This document shows positions 18,422-27,469 of a stretch of 64,000 nt of DNA, piece after piece. The translations under genes were made by a program, and so were the position numbers. This DNA is from JAENVU01 sp031362155 (lineage in GTDB: Bacteria; Actinomycetota; Acidimicrobiia; IMCC26256; JAENVU01). A model generated the notes under the pieces. The model was given only the letters and a program-made list of their open reading frames with translations, was not told the DNA's origin and ran no database searches. Within the stretch, counting starts at the first letter, position 1. Each line of letters begins with the position of its first letter. The DNA is taken from contig JANLRZ010000180.1 of assembly GCA_031362155.1 (NCBI GenBank), positions 42,464 to 106,463 on the forward strand, in the 5' to 3' direction.

Positions 18422-19374
18422 GTGGATTCGGCGTCCGGCGCGCCAAGGCCGCGTCGAAGTGCGTCGATCACCTCGGCGTGGGCGCGCCGCGACACCGCCG
18501 CGAACGGGATCATGGCGGAACCGTGGAACGTGCCCGGGTAGGAGTGCAGCTCGACGGGCACGCCGGCCTCCATCATCCGGAGGGCGTAGATGATCCCTTC
18601 GTCACGGAGCGGATCGAACTCCATCGTCGAGACGTAGGCGGGGGGCAGGCCGGCCAGATCGTCGGCGATGGCCGGCGAGGCGTACGGAGAGACCTCCGTC
18701 ACCTCGGGGCCGAGGTAGTACTGCCAGCTCAAGACCGCGTTGGGACGGTGCCAGAGCGGTGTGTCGACGAAGGTGCGCATGCTCGTGGTGTCGAGGCGAT
18801 GATCCAGCTCCGGGATCCCGAGGAACTGGAAACAGATGGCCGGGCCGCCGCGGTCGCGGGCGAGGAGCGCAGTCGCGGCAGTCAGTCCTCCGCCCGCGCT
18901 CTGACCCCCGACGGCGACCCGAGCAGTGTCGATGCCGAGAGCGTCCGCGTGCTGGTGCATCCAGGTCAACGTCGCGTAACAATCGTCGAGCCCGGCGGGA
19001 AACGGGTGTTCGGGCGCGAGCCGGTAGTCGGGTACGACGACGACGGCGTCGAGGTCGCGGGCGACCTGGGTCGCGAAGGCGTGTTCCATGTCGATGGACC
19101 CGAGGACGAAACCGCCACCGTGAAGGTCGAGGAGGGCAGGGCGTCCACCGGCGGGTGCTGGAGTGACCGGCCGGTAGACCCGGATCACGATCGGTGGCGC
19201 ATCGTCGGACGCGATCGACTCGTCGCGCACATCGACGCCGTCGGTGTCGACGCTCTCACTGAGCGGCGCGAGCATGGCCTCGATACCGGCGCGGGCGGCG
19301 TCGATGTCGGTGAGTTCCCCTGCGGGAAGCAGCTCGACGAGCGGTGCGAGTTCGGGGTCGTAGTTGTACGTCAT
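18418..19374 (-). CDS. Hormone-sensitive-lipase-type alpha/beta hydrolase
   Basis: A 318-residue cytoplasmic esterase/lipase of the HSL (alpha/beta hydrolase fold-3) family. It shows the HGGG oxyanion motif starting at residue 85, nucleophile Ser159 in GGQSAGGG, catalytic Asp in EFDPLRDEG and His in GTFHGS. Such enzymes cleave short-chain acyl esters. The start at 19374 has a weak GAAGAG upstream. It shares a 73-base divergent region with the DUF1003 gene. Confidence 0.85.
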   Translation of the reverse strand: MTYNYDPELAPLVELLPAGELTDIDAARAGIEAMLAPLSESVDTDGVDVRDESIASDDAPPIVIRVYRPVTPAPAGGRPALLDLHGGGFVLGSIDMEHAFATQVARDLDAVVVVPDYRLAPEHPFPAGLDDCYATLTWMHQHADALGIDTARVAVGGQSAGGGLTAATALLARDRGGPAICFQFLGIPELDHRLDTTSMRTFVDTPLWHRPNAVLSWQYYLGPEVTEVSPYASPAIADDLAGLPPAYVSTMEFDPLRDEGIIYALRMMEAGVPVELHSYPGTFHGSAMIPFAAVSRRAHAEVIDALRRGLGAPDAEST

Positions 19375-19447
19375 GGCGCCACTCTTCCACGACTCCGATA
19401 CCCGGGGGGTGCCACGCTCGGCCCGCGCCGAGTGCGAGGCTTCCACC

Positions 19448-19945
19448 ATGACGAAACCTGCATGGAAAAGCCTGTGGCATCGGCACCCGGGTGTCCGTTC
19501 GGGTGATCAGCTGTCGATCGGCGAGCGCGCCGCCGACCGGATGCGTAACACGATGGGCTCGTGGCCCTTCGTCTTCGGCTTCTTCGCGTTGATGATTGCG
19601 TGGGCCGTTGCGAACTCGGTGTTCTATGTGGGCGGCAAGAACGGCAAGCACGGGTTCGACCCGTACCCGTACATCCTGCTGAACCTCTTCCTCTCGATGT
19701 TGGCTGGGGTTCAGGCCGCCGCCCTGCTCATCGCGGCGAAGCGATCGGACGCCATCTCATCCGAGATCGCGCTGCACACCGAGCAGAACACGAATGAGCT
19801 GAAGACGCTGCTCGAGGAGAACACCTCGCTCACCCAACAGGTGAAACGGAACACCGACCTGCTCAACGAAATCCACCGTCACCTCCAGGTGCTCGTTCCC
19901 GACTCGGACGCCGAATCCCCCGTGCCAGACTGCCGCGGTGGATGA
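19448..19945 (+). CDS. DUF1003 membrane protein
   Basis: The 165-residue protein has the DUF1003 core: an amphipathic start (AADRMRNTMGSW), a membrane helix, FDPYPYILLNLFLSMLAGVQAAALL, then a cytoplasmic coiled-coil tail (HTEQNTNELKTLLEEN, LTQQVKRNTDLLNEI). The function of the family is unknown. The next gene starts eight bases inside its end, so the two are translationally linked. Confidence 0.8.
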   Translation: MTKPAWKSLWHRHPGVRSGDQLSIGERAADRMRNTMGSWPFVFGFFALMIAWAVANSVFYVGGKNGKHGFDPYPYILLNLFLSMLAGVQAAALLIAAKRSDAISSEIALHTEQNTNELKTLLEENTSLTQQVKRNTDLLNEIHRHLQVLVPDSDAESPVPDCRGG

Positions 19946-21245
19946 CATTCGGGACCTGCGTGATGAGCACGGAGGTCTCGCGTACGCAGTGATGGGTTCG
20001 GGTCCGCCGCTCGTGTACATCCCCGACCTGTTCATGCCGATCGACGCGCTCGACGAGGATCCGCCCTACGCGCAGTTTCTCGATGGGTTGGCATCGTTCT
20101 CGACGTTGATCATCTTCGACCGGCGGGGCATCGGGTTCAGCGATCCGATCGACGATTGGGATCGGCCGCTGTTCGACACCTGGGCCGACGATGTGGTTCG
20201 GGTCATTCGCGGCGTCGTGGGCGGACCTGCCACCGTGCTCGGCAACGCGGTCCAGAGCGGCACGACGGCATTGCGCGCCGCGCAGATCGCGCCGGAACTC
20301 GTCGAACACTTGATCCTGCTGAACGTGATGAGTGTCAACCGCGGGCTCGCGGCCGGCCCGGCCGACGAACTCGTACGTAACGTCGATGGTGAGAGCACGT
20401 TCGACTTCGGCAGCATTGTGTCGCCCAGTCGTAGCGGCGATCCGGCGTACGTCCGGTGGATCGACCGGGTCGGGCGGCGAGGCGCGAGCCCGGCCGACGC
20501 GCGGCGCATGTGGCAGTCGATCCTGAGTTCATCGGATCCGACTGGCCTCGACACGTTGCGCGTGCCCACCACCGTGATGGTGCGGCCTGGGTTGGCCTGG
20601 GCGCCGATCGTCGAGGGGTCGAGAGAGTTCGTCGAATCGATTCCCGACGCCGAGCTGGTCGAGATCTCCGGCGCCGACATGTATCCCAACGGCGGAGACG
20701 TGGACGAACTCGTGCACGCGCTCGGCGCAGCGATGGGGGCGGCGTCGGTGCGATCGGGCGGGCCGGCTCTGCTCACCTTGCTGTTCTCCGACATCGTGGC
20801 GAGTACCGAGCGATCCGGTGAGATGGGCAACGCCCGCTGGCGCAGCCTCCTCGACGTGCACGATGAGTTGGCCGGCAAGGTCGTGGCTCGCCACGGTGGA
20901 ACGCTGATCAAGCACACGGGAGACGGTGTGCTCGCGACGTTCCCGATGCCCACTCGGGGCCTCCGGGCGGCCCGAGCACTTCGAGCGGAACTCGCACGGT
21001 CCGATCTCGATGTGCGGATCGGCCTGCACACGGCGGAGGTCGAACGACGCGGTCACGACGTCAACGGCGTCGGCGTCAATCTCGCGGCGCGCATCATGGA
21101 TAGGGCCGGCGGCGGCGAGATCCTCGTGTCGGCCGCGATCCCGCTGATCGTCGCCGGTTCCGAGTTTTCGTTCGCCTCCCGCGGTCGGCACGAGCTGAAG
21201 GGCCTGCCTGCCGACCAGGAGTTGTTCGCGCTCGACGGTCCGTAG
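19938..21245 (+). CDS. Hydrolase-like/class III nucleotidyl cyclase fusion
   Basis: The first 260 residues of this 435-residue protein resemble an alpha/beta hydrolase. The rest is a class III adenylate/guanylate cyclase domain with both metal-binding aspartates (Asp285 in LLFSDIVAS, Asp329 in KHTGDGVLATF) and VNLAARIMDRA. The usual GxSxG nucleophile elbow reads G-N-A-V-Q (102-106), with Ala for Ser. The hydrolase half is therefore probably a sensor that binds a ligand and controls cyclic nucleotide synthesis. It overlaps the DUF1003 gene by eight bases and uses a GTG start with a poor ribosome-binding site, which fits coupled translation. Confidence 0.83.
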   Translation: MDDIRDLRDEHGGLAYAVMGSGPPLVYIPDLFMPIDALDEDPPYAQFLDGLASFSTLIIFDRRGIGFSDPIDDWDRPLFDTWADDVVRVIRGVVGGPATVLGNAVQSGTTALRAAQIAPELVEHLILLNVMSVNRGLAAGPADELVRNVDGESTFDFGSIVSPSRSGDPAYVRWIDRVGRRGASPADARRMWQSILSSSDPTGLDTLRVPTTVMVRPGLAWAPIVEGSREFVESIPDAELVEISGADMYPNGGDVDELVHALGAAMGAASVRSGGPALLTLLFSDIVASTERSGEMGNARWRSLLDVHDELAGKVVARHGGTLIKHTGDGVLATFPMPTRGLRAARALRAELARSDLDVRIGLHTAEVERRGHDVNGVGVNLAARIMDRAGGGEILVSAAIPLIVAGSEFSFASRGRHELKGLPADQELFALDGP

Positions 21246-21254
21246 CCCTCGTGC

Positions 21255-21287
21255 GGTCGCGTCAGGTCGGTCGCGTCGGGTCAGGTC
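21255..21287. repeat. Short tandem repeat in a convergent intergenic gap
   Basis: The 14-base unit GGTCGCGTCRGGTC occurs twice head-to-tail (21255-21268 and 21269-21282) and is followed by a partial third AGGTC. It fills most of the 50-base gap between two converging genes. It is too short to call functional and is probably slippage debris. Confidence 0.5.
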
Positions 21288-21295
21288 GGTTGGTA

Positions 21296-22522
21296 TCAGG
21301 TCCGGTCGAGTTCCAGCATGCGGATGGCGTTGCCGCGCAGGATCTTGTACTTCTGCTCATCGGTCTCGACTCCGGCGAGCATCTGCTCGCAGTAGTCCTT
21401 GGAGTTCGGCCAGGTGGTGTCCGTGTGCGGGTAGTCCGTCTCGAAGCAGATGTTGTTCTCGCCGACCTCGTCGAGCGACCGCACTCCGTGTCGGTCCCAG
21501 GTGAAGCACCCAAAGACGCGGTCGTAGTAGTAGGTCGACGGGGGCTCGGGGCAGAGGCGCTTGGAGTTCTGCCACGCGTTGTGCTCTTCCCAGACGGTGT
21601 CGGCCCGCTCGAGCGCGTAGGGCAACCAGCCGATTTGGCCCTCCGAGTAGGCGATTTTCAACTTCGGGAAGCGGTGCATGATGCCGCCGAAGAGGTAATC
21701 GCCGAGTGACGCCATGGAATTGTTGAAGCCAACCATGCTGCCCACGCCCGGGGGCGCGTCACGAGACGAGAACGGATCGGTCGATGACGACCCGACGTGC
21801 ATGCACAAGGTCGTGCCCGTGTCGTTGCACGCGGCGAGCATCGGATCCCAGTGACCACTGTGGACACTCGGCAGGTCGAGTCGGGTCGGCAGCTCGGAGA
21901 AACACACCGCGCGCACGCCGCGCGCGGCGTTGCGTTGGATCTCGAGCGACGCGAGGTCCGGATCCCACAGCGGGATGATGCCGAGCGGGATGTTGATGCC
22001 GATGGCCGGATCGCACCACTCCTCGACCATCCAGTCGTTGTACGCCTCGACGCAGGCCTGCGCGAGTTCGCGGTCGTCGGCCTCGTGGAAGGTCTGTCCG
22101 CAGAAACGGGGGAACGTCGGGAATGGGAGTGACCCGTCGACCCAGTTGAGTTCGAAGTCCTTCTTGCGTTCCTTCGCGTCCCAACACCCGGGCCGCATGT
22201 CGTCGTAGGTGGTGGCCGTCATGGTCATGACCGTCTTGTCGAACGTCGACACGTCGTCGCCTTGGGTGGCCGACTTCGGGATCGCGACGAACTTCTTCTG
22301 GACGTAGATGAGCTTGTCCTCGTAGATCCAGGCGTCGCCCCACTCGCCGTCGGGATCCTCGGTCATCTCGTACTTGGCGCCTTTCTTGAGGCGGAACTTC
22401 CCCCATCGCTTGCGCTCGACGCGGGGCCCCTTCTCCCGATATTTCTCGGGCAACCACGTTTGCCAGACGTGGGCCGGCTCCACCACGTGGTCGTCGACGC
22501 TGATGATCTTGGGCAGCTCCAC
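21296..22522 (-). CDS. Amidohydrolase-2 family metal-dependent hydrolase
   Basis: A 408-residue protein of the ACMSD/amidohydrolase-2 group, TIM-barrel enzymes that hydrolyse or decarboxylate aromatic and cyclic compounds with one metal ion. The start PKIISVDDHVVEP is the family's N-terminal metal loop (D-x-H form). CMHVGSS supplies the central His, and CFETDYPHTDTTWP is the C-terminal Asp motif. The substrate is unknown. It is last in a minus-strand series with a TauD dioxygenase and a hydrolase, suggesting a catabolic role. An 18-base palindrome lies in its leader. Confidence 0.85.
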   Translation of the reverse strand: MELPKIISVDDHVVEPAHVWQTWLPEKYREKGPRVERKRWGKFRLKKGAKYEMTEDPDGEWGDAWIYEDKLIYVQKKFVAIPKSATQGDDVSTFDKTVMTMTATTYDDMRPGCWDAKERKKDFELNWVDGSLPFPTFPRFCGQTFHEADDRELAQACVEAYNDWMVEEWCDPAIGINIPLGIIPLWDPDLASLEIQRNAARGVRAVCFSELPTRLDLPSVHSGHWDPMLAACNDTGTTLCMHVGSSSTDPFSSRDAPPGVGSMVGFNNSMASLGDYLFGGIMHRFPKLKIAYSEGQIGWLPYALERADTVWEEHNAWQNSKRLCPEPPSTYYYDRVFGCFTWDRHGVRSLDEVGENNICFETDYPHTDTTWPNSKDYCEQMLAGVETDEQKYKILRGNAIRMLELDRT

Positions 22523-22544
22523 TGGATCCCCCGGGCGCTCGGTT

Positions 22545-22562
22545 CCTGACGTGCGTGTCAGG
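22545..22562. promoter_or_regulatory. Palindrome upstream of amidohydrolase gene
   Basis: CCTGAC-6 bases-GTCAGG is a perfect inverted repeat placed 23 to 40 bases upstream of the amidohydrolase start codon. Its size and spacing fit a dimeric repressor operator (TetR or GntR class), though no regulator gene lies next to it. A six-base stem can also arise by chance. Confidence 0.3.
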
Positions 22563-22592
22563 TTGCCACGGTACCGCGGGGGACACCGCGGC

Positions 22593-25001
22593 TCACAGGT
22601 ACTGGTGCTTCACCAGATCGCGGGTTGCGAACCAACCGGGGATCGCAGGGAGGTAATAGAAGACGAGTTGGTTGGCCAGGGCCGCGGCGACCGCGACATC
22701 GCGATCGACGCCGAAGGAGACGAGGGCGGCGGAGAGGCCAACGGTGCCGACCGCGGTGGACCCGCCGGGAACGGGCACCGAGTTGGCGATGGCAACGACC
22801 GCGATGTTGGCGGCGAGGAGCGCCCAGTAGGACGTGTGCCCGCCCACGGCGATGAGACACGCCTGGAGACACCAGGTCGCGAGCAGCAGTGCCGCCGCGT
22901 TTCCCGCCACCAACAACACGAGATGTCGGGGTGAGCGCAGCGCGTCCCAAACGGTGCGAGCGGCCCGGGTGATGGCGGGAAAGACGAACCGGCGGACACG
23001 AGGAAGGACGACAACGACCGCACTGACGAGGGCGGCGACCACCACGATGAGGACGAGCGTGGCCAGGAATCCATCGGTGGGGATGAGCGAGAGGTCGACT
23101 CGTTGCGGATCGAGGGAGAGCGCGAGGACGAAGAGGATGCCGGACGCGATGAGGGCACCGGCCGCGCCCAGGATCCCACTGGCAGCGACCGCCGAACTGA
23201 GGTCGACGCCGACCTTCTGGAGATAGCGCACCTGCATCGCCTGTCCACCGATGGCCGGGATCGCCAGGTTCGAGAACGACATACCGAGTTGGACCTCCGT
23301 GGTGCGCCAGAGTGGAAGGCGTATACGGACGGTTCCCTGCAGGCCGATCGCGTACCCGACGTTCGAGACCAGCGCATACCCGACCGCGAGGAGCAGCCAC
23401 TCCCACTCCGCCGCACGGAGCGCTGCCCACACGTCGCCGGTGCCGCCGAGTTCGGAGAGCAGCACCGCGATCGCGACGAGCGCACCCAGGGCCATGGCCG
23501 CGCTGCGCCGACCGATCCGATACATCCGGGTGAGTTCGGGTGCTTCGATGCCGACGGCCGCCGCGCCCACGGTTCGGAGCCGCCCGAGTCCGCCGACGAC
23601 CTCGCGCCGCCGGGCACCGACGCGGGGTGCCGCCGCAAGTGCCGCCGGCTGCAACCGCGGCAAGGCTTCCTTGACCACCGACGCGCCGACCACGTCGATC
23701 GCAGTGTTCACGGCGCGCTCGGGGCCGACGAGCGCGGCCGTCGTCGCGAGCATGGTGGCGACGTCTTGAGCGATGGCTTCCGGCCGGCCGGTCGAGGTGG
23801 CGCCGTCGAACCCGACGACGTACGGCTCGCGCCCCACCATGATCACGTGATTCGTGTCGAAGTCGTTGTGCGCAATTCGTGCGCGATGGAGTGCGCAGAC
23901 GTTCTCCCAGATCCGCGTGAGCACCGCGTCGTCGATCGTCTCGGGATCGACGTCGGTGAGGACCCGACCCACGACGGGGCGCTCGACGAGGACCGCGGCT
24001 CGAGGGCCAGCCCGGCCGGCGGCGACGATCTCGGGAACCGTCACACCCGCTTGCTTCGCGACCAGCATGAGGAACGCCTCGTGTTCGACCTGTTGCACGC
24101 GCGTGAGTGCCAAGCGAGGCCCCGAGTCGCGGTACACGATCAGGCTCCACAGCTTGGCGAAGATGCGGGACTGGGCCTCGTCCCGCCCGACCACTTTGAT
24201 GCGCAGCGGCCCGTCGTCGTCTTCGGCGTGAACGACGGTCGAACCACTGGGCTGATGATCCGAGAGCCGCGCGTGACGGGCTTGGATCCCGAGCAACTGG
24301 AGTGCGGCCACCACATCCGGGATGGTGGGTCGCATGCCTGGCGATCCGAAGATCAGGTGGACGCCCGATCCGACGCCCCACCCGAGTGCGACCCCGGCGA
24401 AGAGCCCGACGGGAATCGCGTTCCCCAGGTAGAGCGCGGATATCGCGAACCCGCCGACGAGGAGCCAACCGAAGATGCGGGTGGGGCGACGGACATATGG
24501 TGAGGCCACCGTGATGATCGCGACGATCACCGCGATGCGCACTGCCGGGAATGACGGTGACTCGCCGAACCGGGCCGCGTTCCGAACGCTGCGGAAGATC
24601 GACTCGTTCTCCACGACGAGCCCACCGACCGCGCGCGAGATGGCCCACGCGAGCACGCCCGCGATGAGGAGATCGCGGGCGAGACTGACCCGCCGGATCA
24701 CGATCGCGGCGACCACGACCAAGCCCACGGCCCAGAGCGCGCCCAACCGGTACAAGGTGCGGAAGAACGGCGCGAGCGCGTTGGGCAGCGTGTTGAAGAG
24801 GTCGAACAGCGCCTTCTCCGTGGCGGTCGTCGATCCGACGTGGCGAGTTGCCGCGACGACCAGGATGATCGAGATCGAAACCGCGACCCAATCTGACGTC
24901 CGTCGGCGTCGACCACCTTCACCGGCCCGACGGAAGTAACGACGCCGCCAGCTCGGAACGTCGATCGTCGGTTCGGTTGAGCTGGCCGGTGCTGGCTTCA
25001 T
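22593..25001 (-). CDS. Membrane fusion: helical N-terminus, kinase-like domain, UPF0104 flippase-like domain
   Basis: This 802-residue protein has three parts. Residues 35-225 are several membrane helices reminiscent of PAP2-like membrane proteins. Residues 250-480 are a kinase-like domain with ALHRARIAHNDFDTNHVIM (H-x-D-x4-N catalytic loop) and VGFDGATS (metal-binding Asp). Residues 510-800 are about eight helices of the lysylphosphatidylglycerol-synthase membrane region (SNLAIPAIGGQAMQVRYL, NSVPVPGGSTAVGTVG), which moves lipids across the membrane in MprF/AglD relatives. Similar fusions occur in mycobacteria. The role is probably in lipid transport or modification; the kinase substrate is unknown. 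Confidence 0.75.
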   Translation of the reverse strand: MKPAPASSTEPTIDVPSWRRRYFRRAGEGGRRRRTSDWVAVSISIILVVAATRHVGSTTATEKALFDLFNTLPNALAPFFRTLYRLGALWAVGLVVVAAIVIRRVSLARDLLIAGVLAWAISRAVGGLVVENESIFRSVRNAARFGESPSFPAVRIAVIVAIITVASPYVRRPTRIFGWLLVGGFAISALYLGNAIPVGLFAGVALGWGVGSGVHLIFGSPGMRPTIPDVVAALQLLGIQARHARLSDHQPSGSTVVHAEDDDGPLRIKVVGRDEAQSRIFAKLWSLIVYRDSGPRLALTRVQQVEHEAFLMLVAKQAGVTVPEIVAAGRAGPRAAVLVERPVVGRVLTDVDPETIDDAVLTRIWENVCALHRARIAHNDFDTNHVIMVGREPYVVGFDGATSTGRPEAIAQDVATMLATTAALVGPERAVNTAIDVVGASVVKEALPRLQPAALAAAPRVGARRREVVGGLGRLRTVGAAAVGIEAPELTRMYRIGRRSAAMALGALVAIAVLLSELGGTGDVWAALRAAEWEWLLLAVGYALVSNVGYAIGLQGTVRIRLPLWRTTEVQLGMSFSNLAIPAIGGQAMQVRYLQKVGVDLSSAVAASGILGAAGALIASGILFVLALSLDPQRVDLSLIPTDGFLATLVLIVVVAALVSAVVVVLPRVRRFVFPAITRAARTVWDALRSPRHLVLLVAGNAAALLLATWCLQACLIAVGGHTSYWALLAANIAVVAIANSVPVPGGSTAVGTVGLSAALVSFGVDRDVAVAAALANQLVFYYLPAIPGWFATRDLVKHQYL

Positions 25002-25058
25002 TCACGACCAGTCTGTCTCGGGACGGGTGCTGCGACCGTGAGGGCGCAGGTCCAGGAG

Positions 25059-25520
25059 TCAGCCCTTCGATGGCGCGAAGTATTCCGAGCGGGTCTTGAC
25101 GGTCGCGAGGAGGCGCCGCACCAGGACGACGTGACCGCCGGTTCCGATGACGAGCGTTCGGTAGAACGACCCGGACCGGCCGGGGAATGTGGCCCGGGTC
25201 TCGGCGGCGAGGTGCGACAGGTTGGGGTCCGGGCCCTCGAGCTGGAAGGTGAGCGTGTAGGTCGAGAAGCGGTGGTGGCCCTGGAGTACCAGTCGTGAGC
25301 CGGGGACCACTTCGGTGACATGAAACCCGGGGACCGCCGATCCGACCGCGTGGGGCCGCGGTCCGGTGACCGCAAGATCGTCGCAGCGGATCACGCGTGC
25401 GTAGACCCGGGCGATCGTGTGTGAGAACGCTCGATCGACGGCACCGAGGAGTTCGTCCCAGACCGCGTCGGAACCGGCCGCGATCTGGAGGCGGTGCTCG
25501 TCGATCTTCGGGATATCCAT
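25059..25520 (-). CDS. START/SRPBCC-like protein, unknown ligand
   Basis: 153 residues. PGFHVTEVVPGSRLVLQGHHRFSTYTLTFQL and ETRATFPG followed by a long C-terminal helix suggest a START/SRPBCC hydrophobic-ligand fold, although the match is by pattern only. The ATG overlaps the end of the TauD gene region by a two-base spacer (TGAgcATG), so it is translated from the same message. It may bind a substrate or product of the dioxygenase. A different unknown family remains possible. Confidence 0.6.
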   Translation of the reverse strand: MDIPKIDEHRLQIAAGSDAVWDELLGAVDRAFSHTIARVYARVIRCDDLAVTGPRPHAVGSAVPGFHVTEVVPGSRLVLQGHHRFSTYTLTFQLEGPDPNLSHLAAETRATFPGRSGSFYRTLVIGTGGHVVLVRRLLATVKTRSEYFAPSKG

Positions 25521-25522
25521 GC

Positions 25523-26452
25523 TCAGCCCACGTCGACTGTCTCGAATCGGCCGAGGCCGTAGTCGCCGGCGATGGTGGTGCGGTGCATGCAACGGGTGTG
25601 CTCGGGTGCCATGCCCGACACCGAGTGGAGTACCCGCCAGTTGTCCCAGATGACCATGTCCGTGGGCCGCCATGTGTGGAAGTAGCAGAGGGCGGTGGCC
25701 TTCGCGACGATCTCGGCGCAGACTGCCGAGAGGAGCGCGTCACCCTCGGCGTCGGTGCGTCCGGCGATGCCCTTGGCCATCCAGGGCGATACATGCAAGA
25801 CCTTCTCGCCCGTGCGTCGGGTCCACACGGCGGGGTGGAGTGCCCGCGGCCGGTCGGCGAACTCGGCCATCACCGCCGCGGCCTCGCGTGACGGTTCGAT
25901 TTCGGCGAAGTCGGCCGGTCGGCCGTAGCGGAGGTTGTCGAGGACCACGTCCATCGCGTACAGGACGGTCTCGCCCTCGATGCGGTCGCGCAGTTCCGGC
26001 GAGATTGCCTGGTAGAGCGCGATGCCGTCGACGAAGCCGGTTCGGCCACCCTCGGGGGGACCCTCGACTGACCGCAGCACCCCGGCGCGGTTGAGCTCGT
26101 CGTTGTAGCAATGGTCGAAGTGCCACGGCAGCCACTGTGAGAGCTCGACTCCGTCGAGCCGGACCTTGCCCGGCTGGTTCGGTTCGTGCCGGATCTCGAT
26201 CACGCCGAGTTCGCCACCCGCACGCGGCGTGGCCTTGCTCGGATGGTCCTTCAACGGGCCGAACACGGTGCTGAGCGCAACCTGCATCCGGGGGTCGGGT
26301 TCGACGCCTTCGAAGACCAGCAGTCCGTAGGTCTCGAAGAGGTCGTTGAGTTGGGCGCGCGCTTCGGGATCGTCAGTGGTTGCCCGGGTCACGCCCCGGA
26401 TGCGTGCGCCGAAGCCGAGTTCGGCGCGGATGGGTTCGACGGTCAGACTCAT
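25523..26452 (-). CDS. TauD/TfdA-family Fe(II)/2-oxoglutarate dioxygenase
   Basis: This 309-residue dioxygenase uses 2-oxoglutarate and ferrous iron to hydroxylate its substrate. The iron triad is visible: His111 and Asp113 in WHFDHCYND and His276 in NWRVLHSVSGM. A 2-oxoglutarate-binding Arg lies at about 287-291 (RCMHRTTI). TauD relatives oxidise sulfonates, aryloxyacids and similar compounds; the substrate here is not identifiable. The ATG at 26452 follows GGAG. It lies between an alpha/beta hydrolase (25-base gap) and the START-like gene. Confidence 0.87.
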   Translation of the reverse strand: MSLTVEPIRAELGFGARIRGVTRATTDDPEARAQLNDLFETYGLLVFEGVEPDPRMQVALSTVFGPLKDHPSKATPRAGGELGVIEIRHEPNQPGKVRLDGVELSQWLPWHFDHCYNDELNRAGVLRSVEGPPEGGRTGFVDGIALYQAISPELRDRIEGETVLYAMDVVLDNLRYGRPADFAEIEPSREAAAVMAEFADRPRALHPAVWTRRTGEKVLHVSPWMAKGIAGRTDAEGDALLSAVCAEIVAKATALCYFHTWRPTDMVIWDNWRVLHSVSGMAPEHTRCMHRTTIAGDYGLGRFETVDVG

Positions 26453-26477
26453 GGGTGGCTCCTGTTGCCGGTTCGAA

Positions 26478-27353
26478 TCATGGTGGCGTCCCCGCATCGA
26501 TGGTGCGTTCCGACCATTCGACGAGCTGAGGTACCAGCCGCGGCCAGCGTACGAAGAGGGAGCCCGTCGTCTCGATCCCCGCGCGACGCTCGTTCCACTC
26601 GTTGTCGCCCCACGGGGGCTCGACCAGTTCCGCGCCCGGCAGGCCCGCCGCGATCGCTTCGGAGGTGGCCCGCGTGTGCGACATGTCCGATGGTCCGCTG
26701 CGGAACACCATGATGGGCACACGGAGTTGCGCGATGTCGGAGTCGTCGAGCCCGGGAACGAGCGCGTTGTCACACGGGCAGTAGGCGAGCGCCCAGCGAT
26801 CCATGACCGCAAGAAACTCGGCGCGGTCCATCGCGAGGATCCGGTCGCGGTTGGCCGGATTGAATGTTTGGGTCTCCTGCCACTGGTCGAGCGCGGCGAC
26901 GGCCTCCATTCCTCCGTGCCACGCGGCGTCGGCCGAGGGCATGCAGTAGTAGTTCGCGAGTTGCAGCAGGCCCGGCACGCCCCCGCTGATCCACCACATC
27001 GCCAGGCCCGCGGTCACGTCGGGATTGCGGGCCGCCGTGAGCAGCGAGACGCGTGCCCCACCGGATCCGCCCGCGATGATCGTCGGGCCGAGGTCGAGGT
27101 GGCGGAGCAGTGCGGCGAGGGCATCGGCCTGGACTTCGGATTCGGATGGGCCGGCGAAGACGACCGACGAAGCACCACAGTTGGGACGATCCCACAGCAG
27201 GACCTGGTTGCCGTGCCCGGCCAGCGTGCGGGCCATCTCGGGAAGCCCGCCGACGGCTTTGGTGAACCGACCACCCGGGGTGAGCACCCACGGCCGGCCC
27301 TCGCCCACGAGCTCGTACGCGATCTCGATCCCGTCGAGGACTGCGACCGGCAT
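26478..27353 (-). CDS. Alpha/beta hydrolase
   Basis: A 291-residue hydrolase, first gene of the five-gene minus-strand series. The nucleophile elbow is AGGSGGAR with Ser97. LLWDRPNCGAS is the usual strand-4 region, and a late PPWGDNEWN segment is where the catalytic His would be expected, but no His is obvious there. Enzyme activity is therefore uncertain. Relatives cleave esters or C-C bonds in aromatic breakdown. GGGG lies upstream of the ATG at 27353. Confidence 0.75.
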   Translation of the reverse strand: MPVAVLDGIEIAYELVGEGRPWVLTPGGRFTKAVGGLPEMARTLAGHGNQVLLWDRPNCGASSVVFAGPSESEVQADALAALLRHLDLGPTIIAGGSGGARVSLLTAARNPDVTAGLAMWWISGGVPGLLQLANYYCMPSADAAWHGGMEAVAALDQWQETQTFNPANRDRILAMDRAEFLAVMDRWALAYCPCDNALVPGLDDSDIAQLRVPIMVFRSGPSDMSHTRATSEAIAAGLPGAELVEPPWGDNEWNERRAGIETTGSLFVRWPRLVPQLVEWSERTIDAGTPP

Positions 27354-27469
27354 GTGTGACCCCCTTTGTGCCCTCGTCGGTCTATCAGGGTTCGCCGATC
27401 GGGGGCTCGCGCTCGGGAGTACCCGCCCGCCCTGGTCAAGCGCCGGCCGGGCGTGGTCGATACCGAGTC

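Noticed and set aside
22558..24891. Second long open frame on the minus strand inside the flippase fusion gene
   Set aside because: Other frame of the same gene, Arg/Gly/Pro-rich with no domain.
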